Assembly: GCA_020832185.1 (NCBI GenBank)
Contig: JAFIFE010000011.1
Span: 62,001 to 126,000, forward strand
Source of the DNA: Alkalibacterium sp.
GTDB taxonomy: Bacteria > Bacillota > Bacilli > Lactobacillales > Carnobacteriaceae_A
DNA: 64,000 nt
Direction of reading: 5' to 3'
The stretch's first letter is position 1. Every line of letters starts with the position of its first letter. The notes beneath the pieces were generated by a model, which searched no databases, was not told the DNA's origin, and saw only the letters and a list, made by a program, of their open reading frames with translations. The position numbers and the translations under genes were made by a program. Positions 33,750-41,980 of this stretch are shown here, in pieces.

Positions 33750-34717
33750 CTCATCCCTACTCTCTTTAAAAACTTCAATAAACGTTAGGGCAAATCAGGT
33801 GCATTCCTACTTTGCATATGTTGATTATACAAGACTTCTGAATAAATGTCTGTGTCTAAATTAAGGCATTACAATGCAGTATCTTAGCCATATTTATGCC
33901 TTAATTGTGACATTTAGACCGAAAGGTGATGGAATAACCCTGTTAATAAAAATCCAGTTAATCCTCTTCTAATGTATAAAATTTTTGCATTCAATCAATT
34001 GTGACAAATCCGTGGATTGTCTCGAGAAAGTCTCATTGTCCTCTGTCGCACTAACTGCCTAATTGTCTTTCAAATCGTGTAGTCTTTCTATGTCGACTGT
34101 CCCTGAGTGATCTGAGTCTTTAATTTCAGTTTTCTTTTAAGCTTAGGATTCGTTTAACAGGATCGTGTAGTGAGCCATCCTAAATGGCCCGAAAAGGCGG
34201 GATAGTATTTGTATAGATTCGCTCAAAGATATGCATACTAGCCGTATGTGAATAAACTATTCACGGCCCTGGTCACCTGTTCATCCGCTGTACCCATCCT
34301 ATTCCCACTTTTATCTCCCTAATCATATAGAGTACGTGTTCCGGCCTTTTTGAAGGGAAAGAATAAATACCCATCGGATCAGCCTTAACACAGCTTACTC
34401 TACCAGGCTGTAATGCTTCCAGTTTGTCATTATTTGTTCTTAAATTTAACTCCTTTGTTCACAAAAACCAGAGCTATTCCATTATTTCGGAATCATTCAT
34501 TTGATAAATCCGTGTTGATCAGCTTCGATTTTATAATCAGTTATTTTTTAAAGCCTTTAGTTAAAAGGGTTTGTTAGAATTTAAAACGTTTACTTCAAAA
34601 ATAATAAAAATAACTGTTGTGTTTTCCTCTATACTAGACTAAAATGAGAAACAACACTTTTTCTCTCATTAAATTTTAATTTAAATAGGAGAAAAAAACT
34701 AAAGGAGAGAAACTAAT
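33750..34717. other. 968-base gene-free region with inverted repeat
   Basis: No convincing gene on either strand. The main structure is a bulged inverted repeat at 33854-33919. TAAAACGTTTA occurs at 34582-34592 and a small hairpin AATGAGA/TCTCATT at 34643-34670, just before the symporter. The region may hold a long 5' leader or an uncharacterised RNA. A promoter TATACT at 34630-34635 is plausible. Confidence 0.5.
33854..33919. repeat. Bulged 66-bp inverted repeat
   Basis: GTCTAAAT (33854-33861) pairs with ATTTAGAC (33912-33919), and TTAAGGCAT (33861-33869) with ATGCCTTAA (33896-33904), separated by a 26-base loop and a 7-base bulge. It could be an RNA element or a repressor site. Confidence 0.5.
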
Positions 34718-36046
34718 ATGGTTCAAAAAAGAGAACAGTGGGGATCCCGATGGGGGTTCATTATGGCAGCAATGGGTTCAGCAGTAGGATTAGGTAATAT
34801 CTGGAGATTTTCATATGCTATGGGTGAAGGTGGCGGTTCAGCCTTTCTTATTATTTATCTGCTAAGTGTTCTAGTTATCGGCTTCCCTGTCATGCTAATT
34901 GAATTTTCAATTGGGCGTCGTGCACAAACCGATGCAGTCGATGCCTTTAAAAAAATCGCACCCAAAACCGGATGGGTCGCTGCCGGCGGCTTAGGCGTAT
35001 TAGCAGCTTTCCTTATTTTGTCATTTTACGGTGTTATTGGCGGCTGGTCACTGCGCTACTCTTTTGAATACTTGACTGGCGGAATTACCGGCGATTCAGC
35101 AGACTTCTTTGTTGGGTTCATCGGAGACGCTGTTTCTCCTATTGTCTGGCAGTTTATCTTTATGGCTCTAACAGTAGGGATCGTATATCTTGGTGTTCAA
35201 AAAGGAATTGAACTGTCCAGCAAATGGATGATGCCTATTTTAAGCCTGCTGCTGATTGTTTTGGCTGCTTTCAGCTTAACTCTTGGCGGGGCAAGTGAAG
35301 CTTTTGCATTTATGTTCCAGCCGGATTGGGAAGCTTTTACAGACCCAAGCGTATACATCTCCGCAATGGGACAAGCCTTCTTCACATTAAGTTTAGGTAT
35401 GGGAGCTATGCTGACTTACAGCAGTTACCTGGATCCTAAAGAACGATTAACATCATCAGCCGCTATCATTATTGTACTCGACACATTATTTGCATTGATT
35501 TCAGGGTTAGTTATCTTCCCTGCATTATTCGCCTTTGGATTAGACCCTGCAGAGGGGGCTGGCCTAGTATTCATGGTTCTTCCAAACATTTTTGAAGCAC
35601 TTGGAGGCATCGGAACGATAGCAGGATTCTCATTCTTCATCTTACTGTCGATGGCCGCACTGTCATCAGCTATCTCACTGCTTGAAGTAGCAGTTGCCTA
35701 CTTCATCCGTAAACTGAATATGTCACGCAAGAAAGTAACCATCATTGTCGGAACAGTTATCTTCCTACTCGGTGTTCCTTCATCCCTGAGTCAGGGCGCT
35801 GTAAGCATTACTATTTTCGGCAGCTCATTCCTTGACTTCATGGATGCCTTCACTGGAAACTTATTACTGCCATTGGGCGGATTGATCATGGTCTTGTTCG
35901 TGGGCTGGACCTGGACGAAAAAAGAGGTTCTGCATCATGGAGATATTGCTCATAATGCATTCGGCCCGCTTTACTTCTTAACAGCAAAATTTGTTGCACC
36001 CGCTGCGATTCTACTGGTACTGATCATGGGAATGCTCAACTGGTAA
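34718..36046 (+). CDS. Sodium-dependent transporter, NSS/SNF family (LeuT-like)
   Basis: A 442-residue membrane transporter with about eleven helices. The first helix carries the sodium- and substrate-site signature GSAVGLGNIWRFSY (residues 16-29) of neurotransmitter:sodium symporters, and AQAFFTLSLGMGAMLTY matches helix 6. The length is typical of bacterial members such as MhsT and slightly shorter than LeuT. It should import an amino acid with sodium, fitting a sodium-dependent halophilic or alkaliphilic lifestyle. It has an AAAGGAGAG site, its own terminator, and the first 52-bp module array just downstream. Confidence 0.9.
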   Translation: MVQKREQWGSRWGFIMAAMGSAVGLGNIWRFSYAMGEGGGSAFLIIYLLSVLVIGFPVMLIEFSIGRRAQTDAVDAFKKIAPKTGWVAAGGLGVLAAFLILSFYGVIGGWSLRYSFEYLTGGITGDSADFFVGFIGDAVSPIVWQFIFMALTVGIVYLGVQKGIELSSKWMMPILSLLLIVLAAFSLTLGGASEAFAFMFQPDWEAFTDPSVYISAMGQAFFTLSLGMGAMLTYSSYLDPKERLTSSAAIIIVLDTLFALISGLVIFPALFAFGLDPAEGAGLVFMVLPNIFEALGGIGTIAGFSFFILLSMAALSSAISLLEVAVAYFIRKLNMSRKKVTIIVGTVIFLLGVPSSLSQGAVSITIFGSSFLDFMDAFTGNLLLPLGGLIMVLFVGWTWTKKEVLHHGDIAHNAFGPLYFLTAKFVAPAAILLVLIMGMLNW

Positions 36047-36075
36047 TAGAGAGCGAACGGTTTTGCATTACTACT

Positions 36076-36121
36076 AAAGCAGTACTTAAAAGGACTATCC
36101 CCCTTTTAAGTACTGCTTTTC
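36076..36121 (+). terminator. Terminator of the symporter gene
   Basis: AAAGCAGTACTTAAAAGG pairs with CCTTTTAAGTACTGCTTT, followed by T. Confidence 0.85.
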
Positions 36122-36220
36122 TATTGACTGATTTTAGATATGACGAATGGGCGCAACTGTGTTATCTGTCTTCTGTCTCTTTACGAGAGGATTTTTGGCT
36201 CAGATCTAGTCAATCCAGCG

Positions 36221-36735
36221 CTTATGTAGGACTCGTCAACTTTTGCTCGCTCCAGTCCTACACAATTGGGCTTTACTGTAGGACTCGTCACTTTTTTGGA
36301 GCGAGCACTACTTATCTGGGCATCTTATGTTGGACTCGACAAACCTTGCTCGCTTCAGTCCTACACATTAAGGCTTTACTGTAGGACTCGTCACTTTTTA
36401 TTGAGCGAGCCCTACCTATCTGATCGTCTTATGTTGGACTCGACAAATTTTACTCGCTCCAGTCCTACACTTTAAGGCTTTACTGTAGGACTCGTCACTT
36501 TTTTGGGAGCGAGCACTACCTATCTGGTCGTCTTATGTAGGACTCGACAAATTTTACTCGCTCCAGTCCTACACTTTAAGGCTTTACTGTAGGACTCGTC
36601 ACTTTTTTGGGAGCAAGCACTACTTATCTGGGCATCTTATGTAGGACTCGTCAACTTTTGCTTACTCCAGTCATACACAATTGGGCTTTACTGTAGGACT
36701 CCTGAATATTTGCAAAGCCAGTCATACATATTCTT
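36221..36735. repeat. Tandem array A: about ten 52-bp hairpin modules
   Basis: TGTAGGACTCG or its variants start at 36225, 36277, 36328, 36380, 36432, 36484, 36536, 36588, 36640 and 36692, i.e. every 52 bases, and alternate between two versions so the true unit is 104 bp. Between them lie complementary AGTCCTACA and GAGC-x-CTAC arms, so each module can fold into a hairpin. All frames are broken, so it is non-coding. It lies between convergent genes. Confidence 0.9.
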
Positions 36736-36753
36736 TCTCTTTTGACTATAGAT

Positions 36754-36775
36754 ATACTCGTCGATAGACGAGTAT
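36754..36775. repeat. Palindrome with the TACTCGTC/GACGAGTA core
   Basis: ATACTCGTC, four bases, GACGAGTAT. It shares its core with the palindrome at 4580-4603 and sits at the end of array A. Confidence 0.55.
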
Positions 36776-36843
36776 GTACCCTATTATAAAAGTCAGAAAG
36801 GCAGACACTCAGGTGCTAAATGATTACTGATTGTACACGAGAA

Positions 36844-36875
36844 AAGAGGAGAAGCTGCTATCAGCTTCTCCTCTT
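36844..36875 (-). terminator. Terminator of the CmpX-like gene
   Basis: AAGAGGAGAAGCTG pairs perfectly with CAGCTTCTCCTCTT around CTAT, with TTTT next on the minus strand. Confidence 0.82.
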
Positions 36876-36894
36876 CCTAATTTATACGCTTGCT

Positions 36895-38166
36895 TTATAG
36901 TTCTGGTGAATCATTTGTTGACCCGCTTGGTTTTGCACTTTCTTTTTCAATTTTCTGATCCGCACGTTCCAGTTGTTTTCTAGCAAAATCGCGTCCGCCT
37001 AGTCCAAATGATAGAGCGAAAGCTACTGCTAGTCCACCAATGATGAACAAGAATGCGAAGTTTACAATTGTGGTAGCAAAGTTTAATTGATCCAGTGCCA
37101 TAAATACTGCAAAAGTGATCAGGATATATTTAACGGTCATTCCAGCAAATGAACTGCCCGTTGCACTCTTGATTCCTGATGCAAGTACTTGGCCACCAAT
37201 AAAGGCTAGGCCGATGATGATTGCAGCAAACAATACGTTTGGCAGGTATAAAATAATAGATGCCACGATAGTGTTCAGCATAGCTAAGTTCAATACGTTC
37301 AACGCTTCAACCAGGAAGAATATCCCGATAAGGAATGAAACGATTTGACCAGTAATTTTAGCCAAGTCAATGTTTACATTTCCTGATTGTTTCAAGTAAG
37401 ATGAATACTTGTTAAATCCAGTTCCTCTTAGTAAGTCAGTGATGATATCTCCGGCAAATTTAGCTAGCACCATACCAATAGCCAGTAAGACTACAGCTAC
37501 CAGGATATTTGGAATCGCCTGAAGAATCGTGTTAAGCACGTCACTTACAGGTTGTGCAATCGTATCGATATTCAGTACATCCAATGCAACCAGAATAATT
37601 GGCACTAAAATCAGGAAGTAAACAATATTTGCCAGAACAGAGGCAAGTGTTCCTTTACTTTGTTCAACTTCTTGGGCATTAGTTTCTGTTCCTGCTCCTG
37701 AAAACTTATCCAGGAAGCGATCCAGATTTGCTGCAACAGCTAAGTTGTACACTAAATTCTTGACAAATTTAGCTGCGAAGAATCCTAACACAAGAACAAC
37801 GATAGCTGAAATGATATTAGGCAGGAATGATAAAGCTGTATCCAGCATGTTTTGAATCGGCTGACCAATAGCTTCCAGACCAAACGTATAGAAAATGCCA
37901 GGTAAAAATAATACCCATACAAGGAAATACCCCACTTTTCCTAACGCGTCGATCATCGTGTGACCCTGTGATTCTGTGTTTGCTGCACCCCATGACTGTA
38001 AACGACTTGCTAACCCAGCTGCTTTTAATCCTTTAGTGATAGCTTTCATCACCAGCGTAGCAACAATCCACGCCACTATTATGAGTACAATACCCATCAA
38101 CAAACGAGGCAAGAAATCGATAAATGTATTCAGACCTCGCTGAAATGAATCTCCAACATTGTTCAT
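36895..38166 (-). CDS. CmpX-like mechanosensitive-channel family protein
   Basis: A 423-residue membrane protein with several repeats of the TM-helix unit (for example FLPRLLMGIVLIIVAWIVATLVMK, FLPNIISAIVVLVLGFF, AIPNILVAVVLLAIGMVLAK and YLPNVLFAAIIIGLAFIGG), ending ALSFGLGGRDFARKQLER, the hallmark of CmpX-type conserved membrane proteins related to small mechanosensitive channels. It probably gates under membrane tension, useful in osmotic shock. The C-terminal tail is acidic and flexible. It has an AAAAGGAG site and its own terminator. Confidence 0.82.
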   Translation of the reverse strand: MNNVGDSFQRGLNTFIDFLPRLLMGIVLIIVAWIVATLVMKAITKGLKAAGLASRLQSWGAANTESQGHTMIDALGKVGYFLVWVLFLPGIFYTFGLEAIGQPIQNMLDTALSFLPNIISAIVVLVLGFFAAKFVKNLVYNLAVAANLDRFLDKFSGAGTETNAQEVEQSKGTLASVLANIVYFLILVPIILVALDVLNIDTIAQPVSDVLNTILQAIPNILVAVVLLAIGMVLAKFAGDIITDLLRGTGFNKYSSYLKQSGNVNIDLAKITGQIVSFLIGIFFLVEALNVLNLAMLNTIVASIILYLPNVLFAAIIIGLAFIGGQVLASGIKSATGSSFAGMTVKYILITFAVFMALDQLNFATTIVNFAFLFIIGGLAVAFALSFGLGGRDFARKQLERADQKIEKESAKPSGSTNDSPEL

Positions 38167-38301
38167 ATTATCTGTCTCCTTTTCTAATATATTTTTGTAT
38201 CATGAACACTTTCAGTATAGGCAATTTGTTCATAAAGGACAAATAATACGCTTTTAAAAATTTTTGAATAAAGTCAGCTGAACGATCCATAAAATAAAAA
38301 T

Positions 38302-38325
38302 GCCCTTTCTTTTTAGAGAAAGGAC
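38302..38325 (-). terminator. Terminator of the degV operon
   Basis: GCCCTTTCT pairs with AGAAAGGAC (G-T pairs allowed). Minus-strand ATTTTTATTTT follows. Confidence 0.7.
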
Positions 38326-38354
38326 AATCTTAACTAAACCGTGAAACAGTTCTT

Positions 38355-39233
38355 TTATTCTTCTATATACATATACTGTTGAGGTTTTTTATCGAAGTAA
38401 AAGACACCTGCCCCACCGATGCCCAGGTGAGCAGCCAGTACTGCCCCGATATCAAAAATCTGAGTCGTGACTTCCGGTAACGCTTCTTTAACCATTTTTT
38501 CCAGTCGTTCAGCACTTTCGATATCTCCTACGTGACTGATCGTCACTAGCTGATCGTGAAAGCCATCGACTCCTTTCTGAACATCTTTTATCATCCGTTT
38601 GTAGATCCTGTCCTGTCCACGTACCAGTTTTTTCAGGTAGATTCCTGTTTCATTAACAGATAAATACGGCTTGATATTCAGAGCATCACCAGCGACACCC
38701 GCTGCTTTAGGAAGTCTTCCCCCTTTGACCAGCCACTTCAGATTGTTCAAAGTGAAATGATACTTTATATGTTCAGTGTTTTCTTTGATCTGAGACACAA
38801 TGGTACCGAAATCTTCGTTGCGTTTCGCCATTTCCATAGCTTGAAGGGCAAGCAGCGCACCTCCGCCAGACCCGCCTTTTGAATCGATGACTGCTATGTT
38901 CATATCTGGATGTTCCTGCTGATAGACCTCGACTGTTGACTGGGCCACTTGATACGTACCCGAAAACTGGCTGTATATAGTAATGTAGATCACGTCTTCT
39001 CCACGCTCGCGGCAAGCATCCAGTGTGTCAATGATCGTCTTGGGAGACACTTGAGATGTCTTAGGCATGATGTCGTCTTTCATGTAATTGTGGACTTCTT
39101 CCAGTGAAATCTCCACCTGGTCGAGGTAATCTTTTTCATTGATAATGACACTCAATGGCAGAAAGTCGTAGTCATATGTTTTTTTCATGTAGTCGTTCTG
39201 ATCGATCCCGGAATCGATGAGTATTCTGATCAT
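38355..39233 (-). CDS. DegV-family fatty-acid-binding protein
   Basis: A 292-residue DegV protein. The N-terminal lobe has RILIDSGIDQND, PLSVIINEKDYLD and KTSQVSP, and the fatty-acid-pocket block ITIYSQFSGTYQVAQ. The C-terminal lobe has LAAHLGIGGAGVFY. Family members (FakB) carry fatty acids for the FakA kinase, so this protein probably presents exogenous fatty acids to lipid synthesis. It is the last of a three-gene unit with a YlxP-like and an unknown protein. The ATG at 39233 has AAGAGG eight bases before it. Confidence 0.88.
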   Translation of the reverse strand: MIRILIDSGIDQNDYMKKTYDYDFLPLSVIINEKDYLDQVEISLEEVHNYMKDDIMPKTSQVSPKTIIDTLDACRERGEDVIYITIYSQFSGTYQVAQSTVEVYQQEHPDMNIAVIDSKGGSGGGALLALQAMEMAKRNEDFGTIVSQIKENTEHIKYHFTLNNLKWLVKGGRLPKAAGVAGDALNIKPYLSVNETGIYLKKLVRGQDRIYKRMIKDVQKGVDGFHDQLVTISHVGDIESAERLEKMVKEALPEVTTQIFDIGAVLAAHLGIGGAGVFYFDKKPQQYMYIEE

Positions 39234-39257
39234 GTTAAAATCCTCTTTTCCATTCAA

Positions 39258-39872
39258 TTATTCTGATAATAATTTTTCTATTTCTTCTATAGTTAGCTCT
39301 TCTTTATAGTACCTGTTCCAGATCGAGTGCAAATGCTCACTCGTGTATGATCCATAAATACTGATCAGCTGGTTCTTCCATTTATTCAGGGAATTCAAGG
39401 CCTGATGGGTGTTCACATTTTCAAGTGGCTCCCTATCTGATTCAGATGTCTTTAGCAATTCAGGTACTAACGGGGCTTCTACTCCCCTGGCAGAATCTAC
39501 TGCCCTTACCACTTCGGATGGTATAATAAATAAGTATCCTTCATCTGTCTCAGCAGCAAAGAAAAACCCTTTTCTGATTAGAGGGGCCAGACCTTTTATG
39601 CTGTCCAAACGGTCTAACTGATAGACGGTCTGTTCTTTATCCGGAAGTGTATCGATTACTTGTTCGAGCACTTCGTTGTAGATTGTCTGTGCCTGTTCCA
39701 CTATCTTGTCGGCCAGTGCTTCAGTCAGTTTTCCCTTTTTCCAGCTCTTTGGAAGTCTGACTGCCAGACTCTCTCCTATGTCAAGAAGGTGAGATTTCTT
39801 ATAGCTGTTAAGCAGTTCTTCTAAGCTCAGTCCTTCCGGGTTCTTTATCATTTCAAACGCGTGGTCTGTCAT
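39258..39872 (-). CDS. Hypothetical cytosolic protein (204 aa)
   Basis: A mostly helical, acidic protein without membrane segments, between the ylxP-like and degV genes (gaps of 37 and 24 bases), so in the same operon. The N-terminal half (LSLEELLNSYKKSHLLDIGESLAVRLP and KGKLTEALADKIV) looks like a short SAP/Rho-N-like helical fold, but I cannot assign a family. It uses the ATG at 39872, eight bases after AAAGGA. Operon position suggests a lipid or ribosome role at most. Confidence 0.6.
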   Translation of the reverse strand: MTDHAFEMIKNPEGLSLEELLNSYKKSHLLDIGESLAVRLPKSWKKGKLTEALADKIVEQAQTIYNEVLEQVIDTLPDKEQTVYQLDRLDSIKGLAPLIRKGFFFAAETDEGYLFIIPSEVVRAVDSARGVEAPLVPELLKTSESDREPLENVNTHQALNSLNKWKNQLISIYGSYTSEHLHSIWNRYYKEELTIEEIEKLLSE

Positions 39873-39909
39873 GGTTCCCATCCTTTATTCGTTGATTTAG
39901 TGTATCTGT

Positions 39910-40194
39910 TTAAGCCTCTGCCCAGTCGACATCCAGGATGTCCACTTCGTAATTTTCTTCGACATCTTTCAGCGCCGCTTCCAGCTGTTTTCTGCACAAC
40001 TGGCGATTGCTTCCAACGACTCCGAACCCCAGGACTGCTTTATTATGGAGATCCCATTCGTCAACTTCTGCAGTCGTCAAGTGATGTCTGTTACTTATAC
40101 GGTGCACGATACTTTTCACTGTGCTTCGTTTGTCTTTCAAGGAATACGAGTCGAATATCAAAATGGTCAGTTCTACCCCCATTAAAATCATGGT
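39910..40194 (-). CDS. YlxP-like (DUF503) protein
   Basis: A 94-residue protein matching DUF503/YlxP: the SYSLKDKRSTVKSIVHRI block near residues 15-30 and an acidic alternating C-terminal part. In many Firmicutes YlxP sits beside rbfA in the translation operon. Here it stands alone with a degV unit. The ATG at 40194 has GAGGAG upstream, and the frame's 16-residue N-terminal extension is disfavoured. No biochemical role is established. Confidence 0.78.
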   Translation of the reverse strand, partial: TMILMGVELTILIFDSYSLKDKRSTVKSIVHRISNRHHLTTAEVDEWDLHNKAVLGFGVVGSNRQLCRKQLEAALKDVEENYEVDILDVDWAEA

Positions 40195-40421
40195 CAGCTC
40201 CTCCTCTATTATCCTCTGTAAATCGTAGCATTCTTTGGACACTCGCGCAATAAAAGGGTATACTTTTTTATATTTGGATAAAGGCTGTGGATACTATTAA
40301 AATCAGCTAAACCCTTTATCCCTTATAAGCCAATCTCCTTCTTTGTATTGCTTTTCACCTTCATATTCGTTATCTTAGTACTTATGTAATTAACACTATT
40401 CTGTGTCAATAGGAGTCCTAA

Positions 40422-41945
40422 ATGAAAAAATTAAATGTATTCGAATGGTCAAAAATATCCTATGTCGCCAAAGGGTTACTCGTTGGTGTCATAGTTGGAA
40501 TAGTTGTCAGCTTGTTCAGGGTCTCAATTGAACTGATGCTGACTTATGTAAGAGAGGTCTATTCATTTTTAAGAGAGGAACCGATCTGGATCATCGGTTG
40601 GGTCTTTGTCATTTTTATTATAGCATTTATTATTGCGATTATGGTCAGAGATGAACCGGATATCAAAGGGTCAGGTATTCAGGATATCGAAGGTCAACTG
40701 CACGGTGTCTTAAAACTGAACTGGTTCTCGATCCTCTGGAGAAAATTTATTGCAGGGGTTCTTGGTATTGGTTCAGGTCTGGCTCTAGGACGTGAGGGGC
40801 CCTCTATTCAGCTTGGGGGTGCTGTCGGTCAAGGTGTGAACCATTTCTTGAAAGGCAATCAGTCACAGCAGAATATCCTCATTTCTGCTGGTGCAAGTGC
40901 GGGTCTCTCAGCTGCATTTAATGCGCCTGTTTCAGGTATTATGTTTATTCTGGAAGAAGTCCATCATAAGTTTTCCGGTGTGCTTCTGTTAACCGCCTTT
41001 TCAGCATCGATTACAGCGAATTTTATAGCCTATCAAATATTTGGCGTTCAACCTGCTCTTGATATCGGTTCTTTACTGCAGTTTCCGTTGGAGCATTATG
41101 TTCACCTTGTATTAATGGGTATCTTTCTAGCTGTTGCAGGCTGGGGCTATCAGGAAGTATTGATGTACATGCCTGTTCTTTACAGGAAATTGCCGATTCC
41201 GCCGTATCTGCACGGCTTTGTGCCTTTCCTGATCCTCATTCCCATTGGTCTATATCTGCCGGAAATGATGGGCGGCGGAACTGGGGTCATTAGTTTAATA
41301 AGTTCCAGCAGACTCTCAACCACCTTACTTATTGGTATTTTCCTTTTCCGCTTTGCGTATTCGCACATATCATATGGATCCGGTCTACCTGGAGGGATTT
41401 TCATCCCTGTCTTAAGCTTAGGTGCGATCTTAGGAGCCATTTATGGAAATGGTGCGCTATGGGTCACCGGTATTGAGGATATATTCATTAGAAGTTTTAT
41501 TATATACGCTATGGGTGGCCTTCTGACCGCAGTGACAAAAGCACCGTTGACAGCGGTCATGCTGATCACTGAAATGACGGGAACGGTCACTCAGTTGATG
41601 CCCCTGGCTGTAGTTTGTCTGACATCCTATGTTGTTGCTGACTTTCTCGGATCTGATCCAGTATACGAAGAATTGCTGCAGCGTAAGATTCACCAGATAC
41701 CAAAAGTGTTTGAAGGAGAAGTCACACAGTTCGAAGTCTCCGTTGAACCCGACAGTGATTTGGATGGGATGATGGCTCGTTACCTGAGACTGCCTTATGG
41801 GTCTAAACTGATCAAAGTCAAACGCCATCAGAACGAGTTCATACCGCATCAGGATACTGTGTTCTGGGCCGGCGATGAATTATTCTTTACGTCAGATAGC
41901 GGCTTTGTATCGGAAGTGAAAAAGTATTTAGATAAAATCAATTAA
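40422..41945 (+). CDS. ClC-type chloride/proton exchanger with RCK/TrkA-C domain, copy 1
   Basis: A 507-residue membrane protein of the ClC family, residues 1-410, with the anion-binding GSGIQ (83-87), GREGPS with gating Glu125, and GSGLPGGIFIPVLSLG near 325. The Glu at the gate is that of exchanger types. The C-terminus (about 425-507) is a small TrkA-C-like domain, LIKVKRHQNEFIPHQDTVFWAGDELFF, likely a regulatory ligand-binding module. It may export chloride or manage acid stress. The next gene is a close paralogue of identical length. Confidence 0.9.
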   Translation: MKKLNVFEWSKISYVAKGLLVGVIVGIVVSLFRVSIELMLTYVREVYSFLREEPIWIIGWVFVIFIIAFIIAIMVRDEPDIKGSGIQDIEGQLHGVLKLNWFSILWRKFIAGVLGIGSGLALGREGPSIQLGGAVGQGVNHFLKGNQSQQNILISAGASAGLSAAFNAPVSGIMFILEEVHHKFSGVLLLTAFSASITANFIAYQIFGVQPALDIGSLLQFPLEHYVHLVLMGIFLAVAGWGYQEVLMYMPVLYRKLPIPPYLHGFVPFLILIPIGLYLPEMMGGGTGVISLISSSRLSTTLLIGIFLFRFAYSHISYGSGLPGGIFIPVLSLGAILGAIYGNGALWVTGIEDIFIRSFIIYAMGGLLTAVTKAPLTAVMLITEMTGTVTQLMPLAVVCLTSYVVADFLGSDPVYEELLQRKIHQIPKVFEGEVTQFEVSVEPDSDLDGMMARYLRLPYGSKLIKVKRHQNEFIPHQDTVFWAGDELFFTSDSGFVSEVKKYLDKIN

Positions 41946-41980
41946 CCGCCCGTGATTGGGCATGCTAAGAGGAGCACTGT

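Noticed and set aside
36221-36735. Possible CRISPR array
   Set aside because: The repeats have no unique spacers: the 52- and 104-bp units are tandem copies throughout, and no cas genes are near.
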